DNA of 64,000 nt from Macquaria australasica (lineage: Eukaryota > Chordata > Actinopteri > Centrarchiformes > Percichthyidae), in contig SEMN01000308.1 in assembly GCA_005408345.1 (NCBI GenBank), positions 310,001 through 374,000 on the forward strand, given 5' to 3'. The translations under genes were made by a program, and so were the position numbers. This document shows positions 1 to 11,700 of the stretch, in pieces (position 1 is the first letter of the stretch; each line of letters opens with the position of its first letter). The notes beneath the pieces are model-generated. The model was given only the letters and a program-made list of their open reading frames with translations. It searched no databases and was not told where the DNA came from.

Positions 1-2452
1 TCATACATTTTAAAGTTGAGGTTTACTTATTAAATCCACAGCATCTATCAGAGACAATAAATGGTATTTTCCCTGAGCTAGCACAACAATGTCCACAATG
101 TGCCTACTAGGTGCTTTATATAACTAAGTTTACATGCAACAACTCACTGCTTTGTCTTGATGTCATAACTGCGGAAAAATGTATAAAATGCAGAATACAT
201 TTCACGTATAAAGAGTTTCATTACATGAGATGTGCACAGTTTTTAAAATGTGACACCTATTTAAAATGATAACAGGCGTGGAAGTCAGACTCAGGATGGA
301 TATTTTAAGAGCTTTGCTTAGGTAATGACAGATTAAGTGTAAAATGTCATGAATACTGAGCAGTGCACATCACGTTTTCCACACATCCTTCTGTTTCACC
401 TCTTGTGATGAAACTCTTCATATGATGGATATCAGATTCATATGATGCATTTCTGTGGTTAGAATAAGCCCGAGGGTGGTTGCATGCAAGTTGATATTAA
501 CATTGTTACAATAAAAAAAAATTCCAACAAGATAGTGCACACTTTAAAGAATCACATTACTCAGTCCAGTATAGAGCTCATGAATGGCAATCAATAGTTA
601 GTGCTGTACATAAAATGTCTTCAGGATGGAAGTCATAGTTTGTAATCTTGAGTTTATAAGGTTCCATCTGATGCTTTGCTTAAAAATATATTACCGACAT
701 GTGTATTGTAGCTTGATATTCGTTAAAGCAGAATTAGATCTTCACATAAACATTTATTAAAATGTTCATACATGGCTGGAAAATGCAAATGAGTGTGGCT
801 ACATAACCTTTGTTCAGCAGGATTTTACTGGAGGTCTTTCATTTGCATCAATAATCTCCAAAAGTGACCACAGCTGGTGCCATTATGGAGGTCTGGTGGT
901 GAACGGGTTGTGCTTGTGCAAAGTTATTTAAATGTTTAAACCTGCATTAATCAATATGTTTGATGAAAAAATTGAATCAAATGACGTTTTTAGCATCTTT
1001 GTCTCATTGTTTTGGTTGTACAGCTGCACAGTAAGATAAACCTAATGACTGCCTGGTTCATGTAGTCATACAGCTAGCAAGCTAGCCAGGAGACCAAAAG
1101 AGAGATATAAAGAGAGAAAAGATTGTGCTTTGAATATTGGATTTGTAAAGTGGCCAGAAACAATCAAATGGTATGCTAATGTTGCTCATTGTCTGCTGGA
1201 TGTGAAACTAGGTAACTGTTTGCTAACACGTTAGCTTTATAAGGGTTAGGGTTATGTGTCTGTCATTGTATTTTGTAGTTGTTCTGTCCCTAGTGGCCAA
1301 ACTTGATAAACGTAGTTTTGACCACCAGGTTACAAGATCAGATATGTATGAAATAGTTTGCTGTAACGTGTTTCTGTGTGTAGATTATAGAGTTGACAAA
1401 ATTCTTGGAAGTGTCCGCATATCGTTGACAGTCCTCTCTATGCTGCTTTATAAGAGCACACTTTCAATATGCATTGTCTGTAACTTGATAGGTTTATTCA
1501 AGTGATTACACTCATCCATTGCTGCAGCATAGTGGCAGAAACAACGCACAGCCCTATCTGATATGGATTGTGGCTGACAGATTACATTTTGAGGTTGATT
1601 TGAACAAGATACAGATATAGCTTCTAAAACCACAAAGTGCACCTTGAAGAGTGTCTGCGCGACATGTTAGACTTATCCCTTTACGACAGAAAACTTTCTT
1701 GTGGTAACAAGAATTAGTATTTTTTCCAATTATAGACGTAGTACTTATTACAAGAAAGTGTTATATTTGTAAGATTAAAGTTTCCTGTCACAGCTAGCCA
1801 CTTTGTCTCTTACAGATAGCCATATTAGCTAATATGTTTTGGATTACATTCACTGGCAACCTTTCTTTCATTGCAGGAAGTAGTGTCATGTTCGCAGTGT
1901 CGGGTGGTTAGGGTTACAAAACACGGGTTTAACACTGGAGACCAGGGTTTGTGTTCCGTCTCGTGCTTCAAGTCAGCGTTGACTTTTATTCAACGCTAAG
2001 CAGAATGTTTCAGGAACGTTAACTATTTCACATGCCTAACCTTGAACCTTGACCTACTGTAACCTTGACCTATTTAACCAGGACTGTGATGTTTCCCTAT
2101 GCTTTGCTTTAAGTTGCCAACACATAACCAAAAAAACCTTAATCATGCTTTAGCTTCCAGGAGAGAACAATGAAGGAAAACAAATGTAGAAGTAGCAATT
2201 TGCAGATTTGTTTAATATGCAGGCTTTAATATGCCAGTGTGTTTCCTCCAAAATGTATTAGCCAGGGTAAATTAGTTGTATGGTGCACCACTGCTGTACT
2301 AGTTACACATTGTTTGAGTTGTAATGTGAGAAATATCTTTTTGATGATGGCAGCTGTGTGCTGCAACACAAAAAAGTGCAGCTGCTGGCCAATAACATTA
2401 GCTTAAACCGGGCCTTCATGCTTTAGGTTGTGTGCAATTCAGAAGATGTGCT
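1..2452. other. gene-poor flank or nckap5 3' region
   Basis: AT-rich sequence with no exon I can support. The terminal nckap5 exon should lie here or further left, but I could not recognise it. Around 1075-1250 there is a reverse-oriented fragment of the TTAA-flanked repeat family described at 36596-37609. The open frames at 1254-1642 have no coding character I recognise. Confidence 0.5.
1075..1250 (-). repeat. fragment of TTAA-flanked MITE family B
   Basis: Read on the minus strand, this stretch follows the same order of words as the copy at 36596-37609: a GCTAAYRTGTTAGCAAA motif, then CATCCAGCAGACA, then GTTTCTGGCCACTT, then TTTTGGTCTC. No terminal TTAA inverted repeat is preserved here, so it is a decayed internal fragment. 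Confidence 0.6.
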
Positions 2453-2814
2453 GTGTCTCAAATCACGTACTTCTGTACTTACACTTAGTATTTTGAGTGC
2501 ATAAGTGCGTTCACACTGCTAAGTATGGCAAAATGCAGTGTACTATAAGTACCTGGATGGTGTACACAAAACGGCCAGAAAGTTGAGTGTGGAACGCTGC
2601 TCACTTCTCACCCTCAACGGTCGCCATCTTGGCCACATAGCGGAAGGGGAGGACCACCAACGTATGAAAATGGCGGCCGCGGTTGCGATTGTTGCGGCTA
2701 AAAGTAAAAGCACGTTCATTTTTTATTCATTTCTAATATAACTGAATTGAAGTGAAGTGAGCAAACGTGCTGGCAGATATTTCGGCGTGCGGCAGACGCG
2801 GTAAATGTTGGCGA

Positions 2815-3420
2815 TAGTGATGGCGAGATGAAGCTTCATGAAGCATTGAAGCTTTCCATCCAATTGGTTCACTCATGGGCCGAAGCTTCATGGTGCTTCA
2901 TTTGCTCCACTGTGCCATCAAGTGGACAATAAATGTAAAACAGGCAGAGTGACTATAATGACACCATGGCTTTGGTGTGTGAAGCTTTGAATTGAATAAA
3001 TGAATGAACGATGTTTGTGATGCCAATACATAAATTATAAACTCATTAATACGGTGTCTGTCTTTATGATACAATGGCGGGGTCAAAAGGGAAAGTGGAA
3101 ACAAATTGGGGAGAGGGTTATGATGTGAATGTGCTTATGTTACTAGACAGGGGAAAATCTCTTTCTTGCTGGTTCCATCGCAAAAAAAAGAAAGAAGCTC
3201 GAATAGATTGCAAACAAACGCGCAATAAAGTCACAAGTCCACAAAATGTGAAGGGGGGTCCATTGCGTTTCGCTGCCCCTTATATTTCAAATCGCGAACC
3301 AGTTCTTGAATCAGTCACGTGGTACGGCCGACTCGCGAGGCTTCGAACGTCACCACATACGTCATCAACACAAGCCTCGACACGCGCTTCGAAGCCTCGA
3401 CACGGAAGGACACATCACTA
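2815..3420. mobile_element. non-autonomous hAT-type DNA transposon, 606 bp
   Basis: The element begins TAGTGATG and ends CATCACTA, an exact 8-bp terminal inverted repeat. It is flanked on both sides by the same 8 bases, GTTGGCGA (2807-2814 and 3421-3428). An 8-bp target duplication is the hallmark of hAT elements. Subterminal GAAGCTTC-type words are repeated at both ends, also typical. No transposase is recognisable; the open frame starting at 3074 is probably fortuitous. Confidence 0.85.
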
Positions 3421-3432
3421 GTTGGCGATAAT

Positions 3433-3463
3433 CATAGACATATATACATGTATATATGTCTAT
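3433..3463. repeat. palindromic mini-insertion with a 9-bp direct repeat
   Basis: A perfect 32-bp palindrome (3433-3464, centre ATACATGTAT) lies between two copies of GGCGATAAT (3424-3432 and 3464-3472). The layout is that of a 31-bp palindromic insertion with a 9-bp target duplication. It sits directly beside the right end of the hAT element and partly shares its target bases. Confidence 0.7.
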
Positions 3464-3712
3464 GGCGATAATACTCCGCCCGGCTGCAATCCGTCATTAA
3501 AAAGAAGAAGAAGACCCGGTCAAAGGTTGCGATCGTCACTTCCTGTAAGCGAACAGCAGCAGTATTTGATTTGAGACAACACTACCCTGTCAGAATTAAC
3601 GCACTACAAGTCAGTACATAGTGTGCACAGCATACTGCATGTAAGTTTACTAACAGAAGTACGCTTTTTGACTTTGTGATGATTACATGTAGCCATGAAA
3701 GTGCTACAATAG

Positions 3713-4191
3713 CTAACATTTTATGTTATTTCTCCGAGGGGAAAAACCCTCCAGTCCTGTGAGACAGCAGTGCTGTACATTCAGAAATTCAATCAGCTGC
3801 TCACAGCTGATGCCAATGAGCTGCAGACCTCCAAAATGGCTGCCAGAAGGTTCATTGCCACACCTGAAAGGCTACGCAGTATCTCAACACTACACTGAAC
3901 ACAGGTGGAAGCCTGCAATGCCAAGCTCACTTGTTGTCCAGTTCTGAGCGTTTCATCTCGATACACAGACAAACTGTGGGATTTAGGGATCATCCATGTG
4001 TGTTAGAGTGATAAATCCAAATGGTTGCCTGGTTCCTTGCTTCAGGTTGACTCATTCAGCTTCATAAACTCTGAAATGGAAGATGCAGAGCAGGGTGAGA
4101 TCCTGCAGCAGTGTCACGCAAACATTGTCCAAAATAAAACATCTGCCATTAAAAGAACACAGTGGTTTCTCTGGTTAAGAGATGCTCAATA
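3713..4191 (+). pseudogene. decayed coding-like stretch of unknown identity
   Basis: One reading frame (codons starting at 3713) stays open for about 480 bases except for TGA at 3896 and TAG at 4004. Its translation looks protein-like, with segments such as TAVLYIQKFNQLLTADANEL, then RRFIATPERLRSIS, then VDSFSFINSEMEDAEQGEIL. I do not recognise the family. It could be a retrocopy or a degraded exon of a neighbouring plus-strand gene; an AATAAA occurs near 4133. Confidence 0.35.
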
Positions 4192-4740
4192 GTGAATTTC
4201 AGTATGATTGTGTGTATTTATTTCCCCAGAAATGGATAAATCACAAATTGCAATATTTCCTCAATATGTGTGCCAAGAATCAGCACATACACAACCAATT
4301 TTATTCAAAGAAAGGTCAGCAACTCTTTCTGCTGACTGCAGAGCACCTTAAATTACAGTTTATGGTGATTTCAATAGTATTAAGGTGTTGGAAGTTAATT
4401 TAACATGTATCAGTTTCAGTCGTACCGCATGAGAAACTGTGGTTTAAATGCAAATCAAAATAGACAACTTGTGATTTGATTGCAAAGGGCAGAGATGATA
4501 TTTGAAGAAACCTGCTGCCCTGCATGTGGATGTGAAGTTGCATCCCTTTTTCCACATAAGTTTGCTGCCTTTGTTAAACTGACACCAGGTCAGATTCACA
4601 GTATATAGATTGTAACTGTGTGAATACTGTAAATGTAATGTTGCACAGAGTATTAAACATTTGTATGAGTATATTTCTGTGAATAAAAAGGTGTTAATAA
4701 GATCACTAGACCCAAACACAACACAGAATATTTATGTGCG

Positions 4741-4743
<3 letters not shown>

Positions 4744-4805
<62 letters not shown>
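4744..4805. repeat. (TG)n microsatellite
   Basis: An uninterrupted TG dinucleotide run of about 31 units. A (CA)n run lies 42 bases downstream, so the two could pair as a hairpin. The open frames of alternating Val-Cys and Thr-His reported here are artefacts of the repeat. Confidence 0.97.
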
Positions 4806-4806
<1 letters not shown>

Positions 4807-4847
4807 TGGTGGCTCATGTGCAGCCTCAGGCATGTGTTACGATCTAC

Positions 4848-4872
4848 CACACACACACACACACACACACAC
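4848..4872. repeat. (CA)n microsatellite
   Basis: An uninterrupted CA run of about 12 units, inverted relative to the neighbouring (TG)n tract. Confidence 0.95.
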
Positions 4873-5623
4873 GCTGTAAATGCCAGCGTTAATGATGTTT
4901 GAGAAACTTGTGTTAGTCATGTGTTTAGTTGCCACCATTAACCTTACTTTCTGCTCCGTGGGGATGGAAATGAGCTTTACAGGAAAGTGTAGCCCTTTAG
5001 GTGTAGCTGTGAGGCAGACTACACTGTTTTTACAATTTGAAAAAGCAAAATTGTTGCACATTTCTTTGTCTTTATAGCTACCAGCTACAGTGACAGTTTA
5101 GAAAGGCTACTGGAAGCAGATAAAAAATGTAGGATTAATCTTCAGTGAATAAAAAGCTAGTGTTAAAGTGATAAAAAACCTTTCTAGTTCTAGTAATTCA
5201 CTAGTTTCTAATGCATGGAACAAACTGACCCTGTTTTTAGTTCCCTAGTCTTTTGACCTCAGCATTTGGAGAGTTTTTCAGTTGTCATGTGAATTTGAAT
5301 AAAGTATTCTCGAAGTTAATTATACAGAAAATTGTCTATTTTAATGGTACCATAACAATTTTGTGAATTAATTTTGTCTGGAATCAGGAAATCCCTGTCA
5401 TCCAGTAGGTGAGTTGGGTCACTTAGACTTTCAGAGGTGATAACTAATAATAATTTCAGTAGTTGTTTTTTTTTTTGTATCCTAGCAAGAAGAAACTTCT
5501 CTGTGTAACACTGAATAATAAAGCTAGAGAACGAGAGTGTGAACACTGGAAAAACACACTGTGGTTGATGATAAGTGGGCACAGAACATAACATGAAAAC
5601 CTGTTCCATTGTTTGTGACTTAC

Positions 5624-5719
5624 AGTTGGCAAGCTGAAGTCTTGTCTGTTCCTTCTGTTGGCTTGGAGTGGCTCGTGTTTTCGATTTGATATAGGTCAAC
5701 TTCTTTGGTTCCATTCCAC
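5624..5719 (-). CDS. nckap5: nckap5 penultimate exon (GMEPKKLTYIKSKTRATPSQ)
   Basis: 96 nt with textbook splice sites (acceptor TTTGTGCTTTTTCCAG, donor AACT|GTAAGT). Its entry phase matches the phase-1 exit of the exon at 8427-8813, giving ...LQQ-G-GMEPKKLTYIKSKTRATPSQ and ending LQLAN in phase 1. It is basic and Gln-rich. The GTAAGT donor implies at least one further exon toward lower coordinates. If the donor were skipped, the frame would stay open to about 5316. Confidence 0.72.
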
Positions 5720-8700
5720 CTGGAAAAAGCACAAAGAAACTAATTTAAGAGTCTCTCAGCAGTAAGACTTCATTCTCTCTCCTTTGGAGAAGACGAGTCA
5801 AATGTGGAGTTAGGAGAACAGAGTGACACTGACAGACTGACATCTTCAAAGAGAGCAAGATGATTGTTCTGAATTCAAAGTGGCAGGAGATCTGAGTGAC
5901 ACTAAAGGAGCGACATCTTGAAAGATGACAAATTTATAATTCTGACTTTAAAGTGACAACCACCTCTCCGAACTGAAACACTGTGAAAATTAAGCTAAAG
6001 TAATAGTTTGCCAGATATGGAGTCACAGTTTAGGTTGCTTGAATCAAATAGCCAAAAGTATTCACTGTTTGTCAGAGGAAATGTCCCTCAGGAGTCAAAC
6101 ATTTAAATATATATTTCACAAAAAAAACAAAAAAACATTCAGTCTGATGCAATCTAGCAATCTGCACTGTCTCTAGGTCCAAAGGGGCTTCAGTGTCAGA
6201 TATTCTTTTTCAAACTAACAACTTAGAAAAACATGCAGAATTGACGGTTTGCTGAAACAGCGATTGTGCAATCATAGCTTAGCAACCATAACAAGGCACG
6301 GCAGGCCTGTGAAGCTTGGGTTTCTCCACATACAGTACTGAACGGTGCGCTTCTGTCTGTGGTAAGAGTGATACTCGGCATCTCAAGTGCTTGTCTGCTC
6401 TAACGTAAGTTGTCTGGCTAACTAGCGCTGCAGTAGTAATTGTTCATTGGCTAACTAGGTACATCCTCCCCATCATAGTCCTTCTGAAACTGCAGATGTA
6501 AATACACATTATGTGTCTGGTGGAGAATCCTTGGGGCTTTGCTCTGAAAGCATGACTCATTAAAAGCCACCAACTCATAAAATACATCTTCCCTCTTGAC
6601 AGTGAAAATGAGTGCTGTTCTTTGGCACATGAGGTGATTAGCATACTGAGCAGGCCATGTCTACAGTGTGTTCTCCTGCATGAATACTATCAGTGTAGTG
6701 ATAAGGGCTCCAGTTGTAATGACACACCATGATCCCTGCTGCTTTCAGTAATCTATTATACAGTATGTAGGCATATATAGACATTTGCTCCTTCAGTTCC
6801 ACTGGCACACTAAAGCAGAGAACATGACATGAGTGGATCTTCATGAAATGCATTTCCTCATGTGAGAATGTAGCTTTAACATCTCCTTGAAGTGCTCCTT
6901 AGAATGGATACATGAATAATAAATTACCCAAGTGGAACCTTCATTGGATATCCTTTTTGAAAGGAATCGGGAGAGTGACAGACGGCGGAAACATTTACAG
7001 CCTGTTCTGTAGCTTATATAGCACAATTTGTTACATCAAGAAGTCAATTCATATGTAAAGATTGCATTTTTTTTAATCCTAACTTTTAATTTGGATCTAT
7101 GAGATGAAGGCAGGACTTTAGTGGAAGTTTAGTTTCCATTCATTTGGTTAGTAAACTCCACCTCCAGAGCGGTTTTAGAAGCAGCACATTAAAACCAGGC
7201 AAAACCCTAACTTAAAAAAAGGAAGCAATTTCAGTGTATCAATTCACTGATATCATACTGATTTCAGCTCATAATTAAATATTAATTCTTGTCCAGTAAC
7301 TACTGTCCACATCCAACATACAGGGTCCTTACTAACTACAGCCACACAGTATACACTATCTAGTGTATACTATACTGTATATCCGCATTGCACTACAAAA
7401 TGCCAAAATGACTCATTGTTAGCCCCATGTGTGACACATCTCTGTACGTTAATTTGTGATTCAGTCACGTTCCCTATGCAAACCCTTATGGGAAATTCAA
7501 AATGTCATATTTTTACCTGTTATCCAACAGCGGGTTGCATTTTCAAAGGTATTTTAGTGATTTCACAGATGTCTACTGTCTGCCTCGATTTGTACAATTT
7601 CTGCTCAGGGTGAAACCAATGTTAAAATCCAATATTTTCACAGACTGTGCCACTCCACTCTTCTTTGTCTTCACTGGGACGTACGTTAAGTCCACTGCAC
7701 AGGCCGTGGTTGGTGCAGTCTGTGGAAATATTGGATTGAAATGTTGGTTTCACCGCTTTTAAAAATCTTATCATTCAAGGTAGACAGAAGACATCTGTTG
7801 GATCAAAAGAATAACTTTGAAGATATGTTGCTGGATAACAGGTAAAAAAATTATGTTTTGACTTTCCCCCAAAGGTTCACTACCTCAGGGTCTTTTTAAC
7901 CTGTATAGGATGCTTCATTCGTCCATCTCAGTGACTATCATATCCCTCGACTGCCTCCCATCTAAGTAATGGACCACTTTACTTTACCAAGACATTTTCT
8001 GTTATACATTCTGTTGTCTTTTCAATTGTAACATGCTTTGTTCTGCTGATTTCCAACAGCAAAACTTGAAGCTCCACAGTGTGAATATTATTGTTTTTAC
8101 TCTTCGGAAGCGTTTTTGTGAATGAAACTTGCTTACAAATGGAACAGAACAGGTAGCCTTATATGATCATTTCAGGGCGTTGGAACAGGTGGCATTCACG
8201 AGCAGTTGTTCAACAAGTTTATGCAGTTAAGAGAGTTTGATGAATCCCACTTGGAATACTACAAGAAAGCCTAACTGCTAAGTAAGAGAGCTTTAGAATA
8301 AAATACAAAAATGCTCTTGCATGAATCCGCTGAAAGGTTTTCTCCTTTCAGTGCTGTGAGCATCATCTTTACTTCTGCAGTCCATACGTCATACTTCCTG
8401 CTGAAACTTCTGTGGCTTTACTGTACCTTGTTGTAGTCTGGGTAGCCTGCTCTGGGTATCACACACACTGGCAGAGGTCACAAAGGGTTCAGACTGGGGT
8501 TGGATGGGCTGGAGGAAGGCCACAGTGGGGAAAGGCACTGACTGGATATGGGTCATGGAGGAGTCGGACAGGGAATTTGGCACCCCTGCATGGCTGCTAT
8601 CCTTGAAGCTGGAGGGTATTCTCCACCGGGGTAATGGAGAAGGAGACACGTCCTCGCTGGAGGAACTGGGGACACTGGGAGGACTGAGGGACTGTTCTGG

Positions 8701-11700
8701 GGTTGATGAGGATTTGGGGAGGAGGTGCAGGATGGAGGAGAAGAAGGAACAGGATTCAGGAAGGGGGATGGTCCCAATTCCACTGTCCAACGTTCGCATC
8801 TTGCAGCCGGAGCCTGCGGCACAAGGAGAACAGTTGAAGTGGCTCAGGGTTGAGGGAAAGAGAGGGAGCACAACAGGAATGAAACAACAGGGTAACCATG
8901 GTTGAAGTGGTGCTAAAGAAACCTTTGAAATATATATACATACCCTAATATATCCTAATACTGTAACTCTGCACCAGTGCCTCTTAGTAAAGTCTGTGTA
9001 AAGCTGTTCCACTTGGAGAATAAACTGATAGTGCTAGAAATGATAACTGAAGATGTGAATCAGTGAAAGAGCTTTACCAATCAATAATAAAGGGTCTTCT
9101 CTGCAGTATCATGATAGCTTCCCTCATGCCTCCTTGTTATTCCTGCCACATTATCCTTCCTGTTTATTTGAGCTCCAAGCAGCTGATCCTAGTGTTGTGT
9201 TTTGGTCATTTTAAAGCAGGCATGCAACAGATGGTTAGTCTGTTCTTTTTTCTTTTTTTTTTACACTAACTCTTTAACTTGGTGATGGTATTCTCTTAAA
9301 AGCCAAGTGGAAAAATGGCGGTTCAGTCAATCTAATTACAAATAAGTGTGAGGCAGGGTAATGATTTTTCTGCTAATTACACCATACATGTAGCCCTGCC
9401 ACAGAGAATGACTTGGCCAATGCAAATCAAGCCCACTTGAACCACTGCTTTGTATTACAGATGTTGTTTAATGAGTGTGTGACAACTAGCATGCACTGAT
9501 CACACTGTGAATATGAAATGCACGGAATGGCATATGAAATGAAATTTAAATACACTCCAAATGTGTGTATTTTATTGGCAATATATCGAACATAACTGTC
9601 AAACACACACACAGTTATGTTGTGTGTTGTTTCTCAACTTTAAGATTAAAGATGCAGAATTTGCATGTTCAATCAAAAGTCTGACATTGTGCCTCCAGAA
9701 TTATACCACAGCTGTTACACTAATAAACCTATGTTGAAGCTTTGTGCATGTCGAGTTTGTATCATTTAAATTGCTGTTCAGCTACTTTTGCATCTGACAA
9801 TCCTCTTATCTTTCAAAACAAATCTTCCAGTACGCTATAGAAATCTAAAAAAAAACAAGATGTATCACAGCAGCTTTCCGTCCGGTGTGCTCAAAATCAA
9901 AATAAGAACAGATATTTTCAAGCTGCAGCCTCATGTTTTAATATGTACCCTGTAGCAGAAACCTGTAGGCAATCGCACGCTGGAGCAAAGGCAACAGCTG
10001 CTGCCCTCCCCCTTTATTAATTAAGGCATGCACACATGAGACTTTACACCCCTCTTCTGGGTTTCTACAAGCTCATTTTTCTTCACTTTTTTTCTTATTT
10101 CATTTTGAAGCCAGAGTGCTCAAATTAATAGAGTTCAAATTTGTCAAATTACAAGTCATGCTATGCTAAAAATATTAAAATGTGAATAGGGTAAAGGTAA
10201 AAATGTACAAATAAGGCTGAAGCTATGTGTTGCCATGGAAATGCAATCTTAGGCTACAAAAACACAAACATGCAGTATGATAGTAACAGTTACAAGTTAG
10301 TTGCAAATGTCAGTGTACCCAGCATTGAAAACATCTCACCAGCTTGGAATAGCTTTATTTAGAGCATGAGTTATGGACACGTCCCTGCAAATTCACTAAC
10401 ATCTATTACGGTTATATGACTATTGCAGCTTCCATGTATTAAAAATCAGCTTTAAGTATCCATGTCTGTTAGAAAAGGACCTGTTGTAAACAAGAACAAA
10501 TAATTGAATTGAGAAGACATAGAACAGAGACATTATTGATTAGTTTGGTCTTTGGTTGAAAGTTAACAAGAACTGCTGTGACATAGTCTTCCCTGGAAAG
10601 GCAGGATCACAGCGGCTGAGAATTGATTGGTTTCAGCGAGACTTTAACATGGATGGTGAGGTTTTTGTCCTCTTCACATCTCCTCTCTATTGTACCAAAC
10701 TCACTGCTCAATGTCAATAATGTTCTTCTGATTTTAAAACACGGGATACTATGTGTATAATGTAATAATAACAATGGTAATAAAGAGTTGTACTTGTTGT
10801 AGGACTATGTTTATGTTGTTGTTTGATTGGCTACATGAATTTATAGAGCCAATGGCATTCTGGCTGGTTAATGCACAGACAGTGGGTGCCATCATGGAAC
10901 CAAAAAATATAAAATATAAATTTCTTCCTTTTAGGAACTGACTTTTTTCTCAAAGGAATGTACAGGACATGTTATTTACACAGGAGATCTATATACTGTG
11001 TGCGATGTAATTTCAGGCCATTATAATAACAAGTGTAATTTCATGAGAAATAACTAAAATCAACAACAACAACAACAACAGTCTAGTGTAAAACTGTAGA
11101 CATTATTTTAATGTTGGTTGAACTGTACTTATTTTTGTTTGCCTCACCTTATTTTAAAGCATCAAATTGAAAACTGCTCTGTCAACTCTACATGAGGCCC
11201 AACAAGTTTATGCCAAGTCTGGATGGCATAATTCAGCTCACAGCTGAAGGCAAAGTTAATTGACTCAGTTGTGGCTTGGATGAGCATGCTTAGCTGGTGC
11301 AGTGCTGAAATTTTAATGAGGTGATTGACCCCTGAGGGCAGGCGTCCGTCCATATCAAACATGCTTAATATTTGCGGTGCCTTGCCGATGGTATCACTCT
11401 GGCCAATGAAATTTCAGCAGTTCTCTACCTGAGCCATGTGGAGTTTATCTGCTTCTATTTTTAATTTAGTAAGTGACCGCAATGAAATAGGGAGAGAATA
11501 AAGTTTTACTTCCTGTCTAGTTTCACTGTTGTACTCGCCCACTGTCTCTCTCTTTCTCTTGCTCTTTTTTGACTAGATTGCCACCTCTAGTTTCAACTAG
11601 GTAGTAAGTGGAAAGATGCTTATGTGTGTGGGTCAGAGCGAGCGAGAGAGATCACATCTGCACCAAAATGTCATTGAGTGGCAAGTCGACCCAAGCCAAT

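Larger units (their letters stand above)
2453..3680. repeat. possible non-autonomous element hosting the hAT insertion
   Basis: Near the left edge CGTACTTCTGT (2466-2476) is matched by its inverse ACAGAAGTACG (3653-3663), with weaker similarity on either side, suggesting degenerate terminal inverted repeats. Removing the 606-bp hAT element at 2815-3420 leaves roughly 600 bp. GC-rich words such as GTCGCCATCTTGGCC occur inside. No target duplication was identified, so the outer limits are uncertain. Confidence 0.35.

Noticed and set aside
1243..1256. Telomere-like TTAGGG words (also near 1908, 36586, 37966 and 43461)
   Set aside because: Only one or two units each, within chance expectation; not an interstitial telomere array.
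4653..4879. ORFs of repeated Cys-Val or Thr-His
   Set aside because: Artefacts of the (TG)n and (CA)n microsatellites.
8504..8905. 133-codon plus-strand ORF
   Set aside because: Shadow of the nckap5 C-terminal exon on the other strand; no family resemblance.
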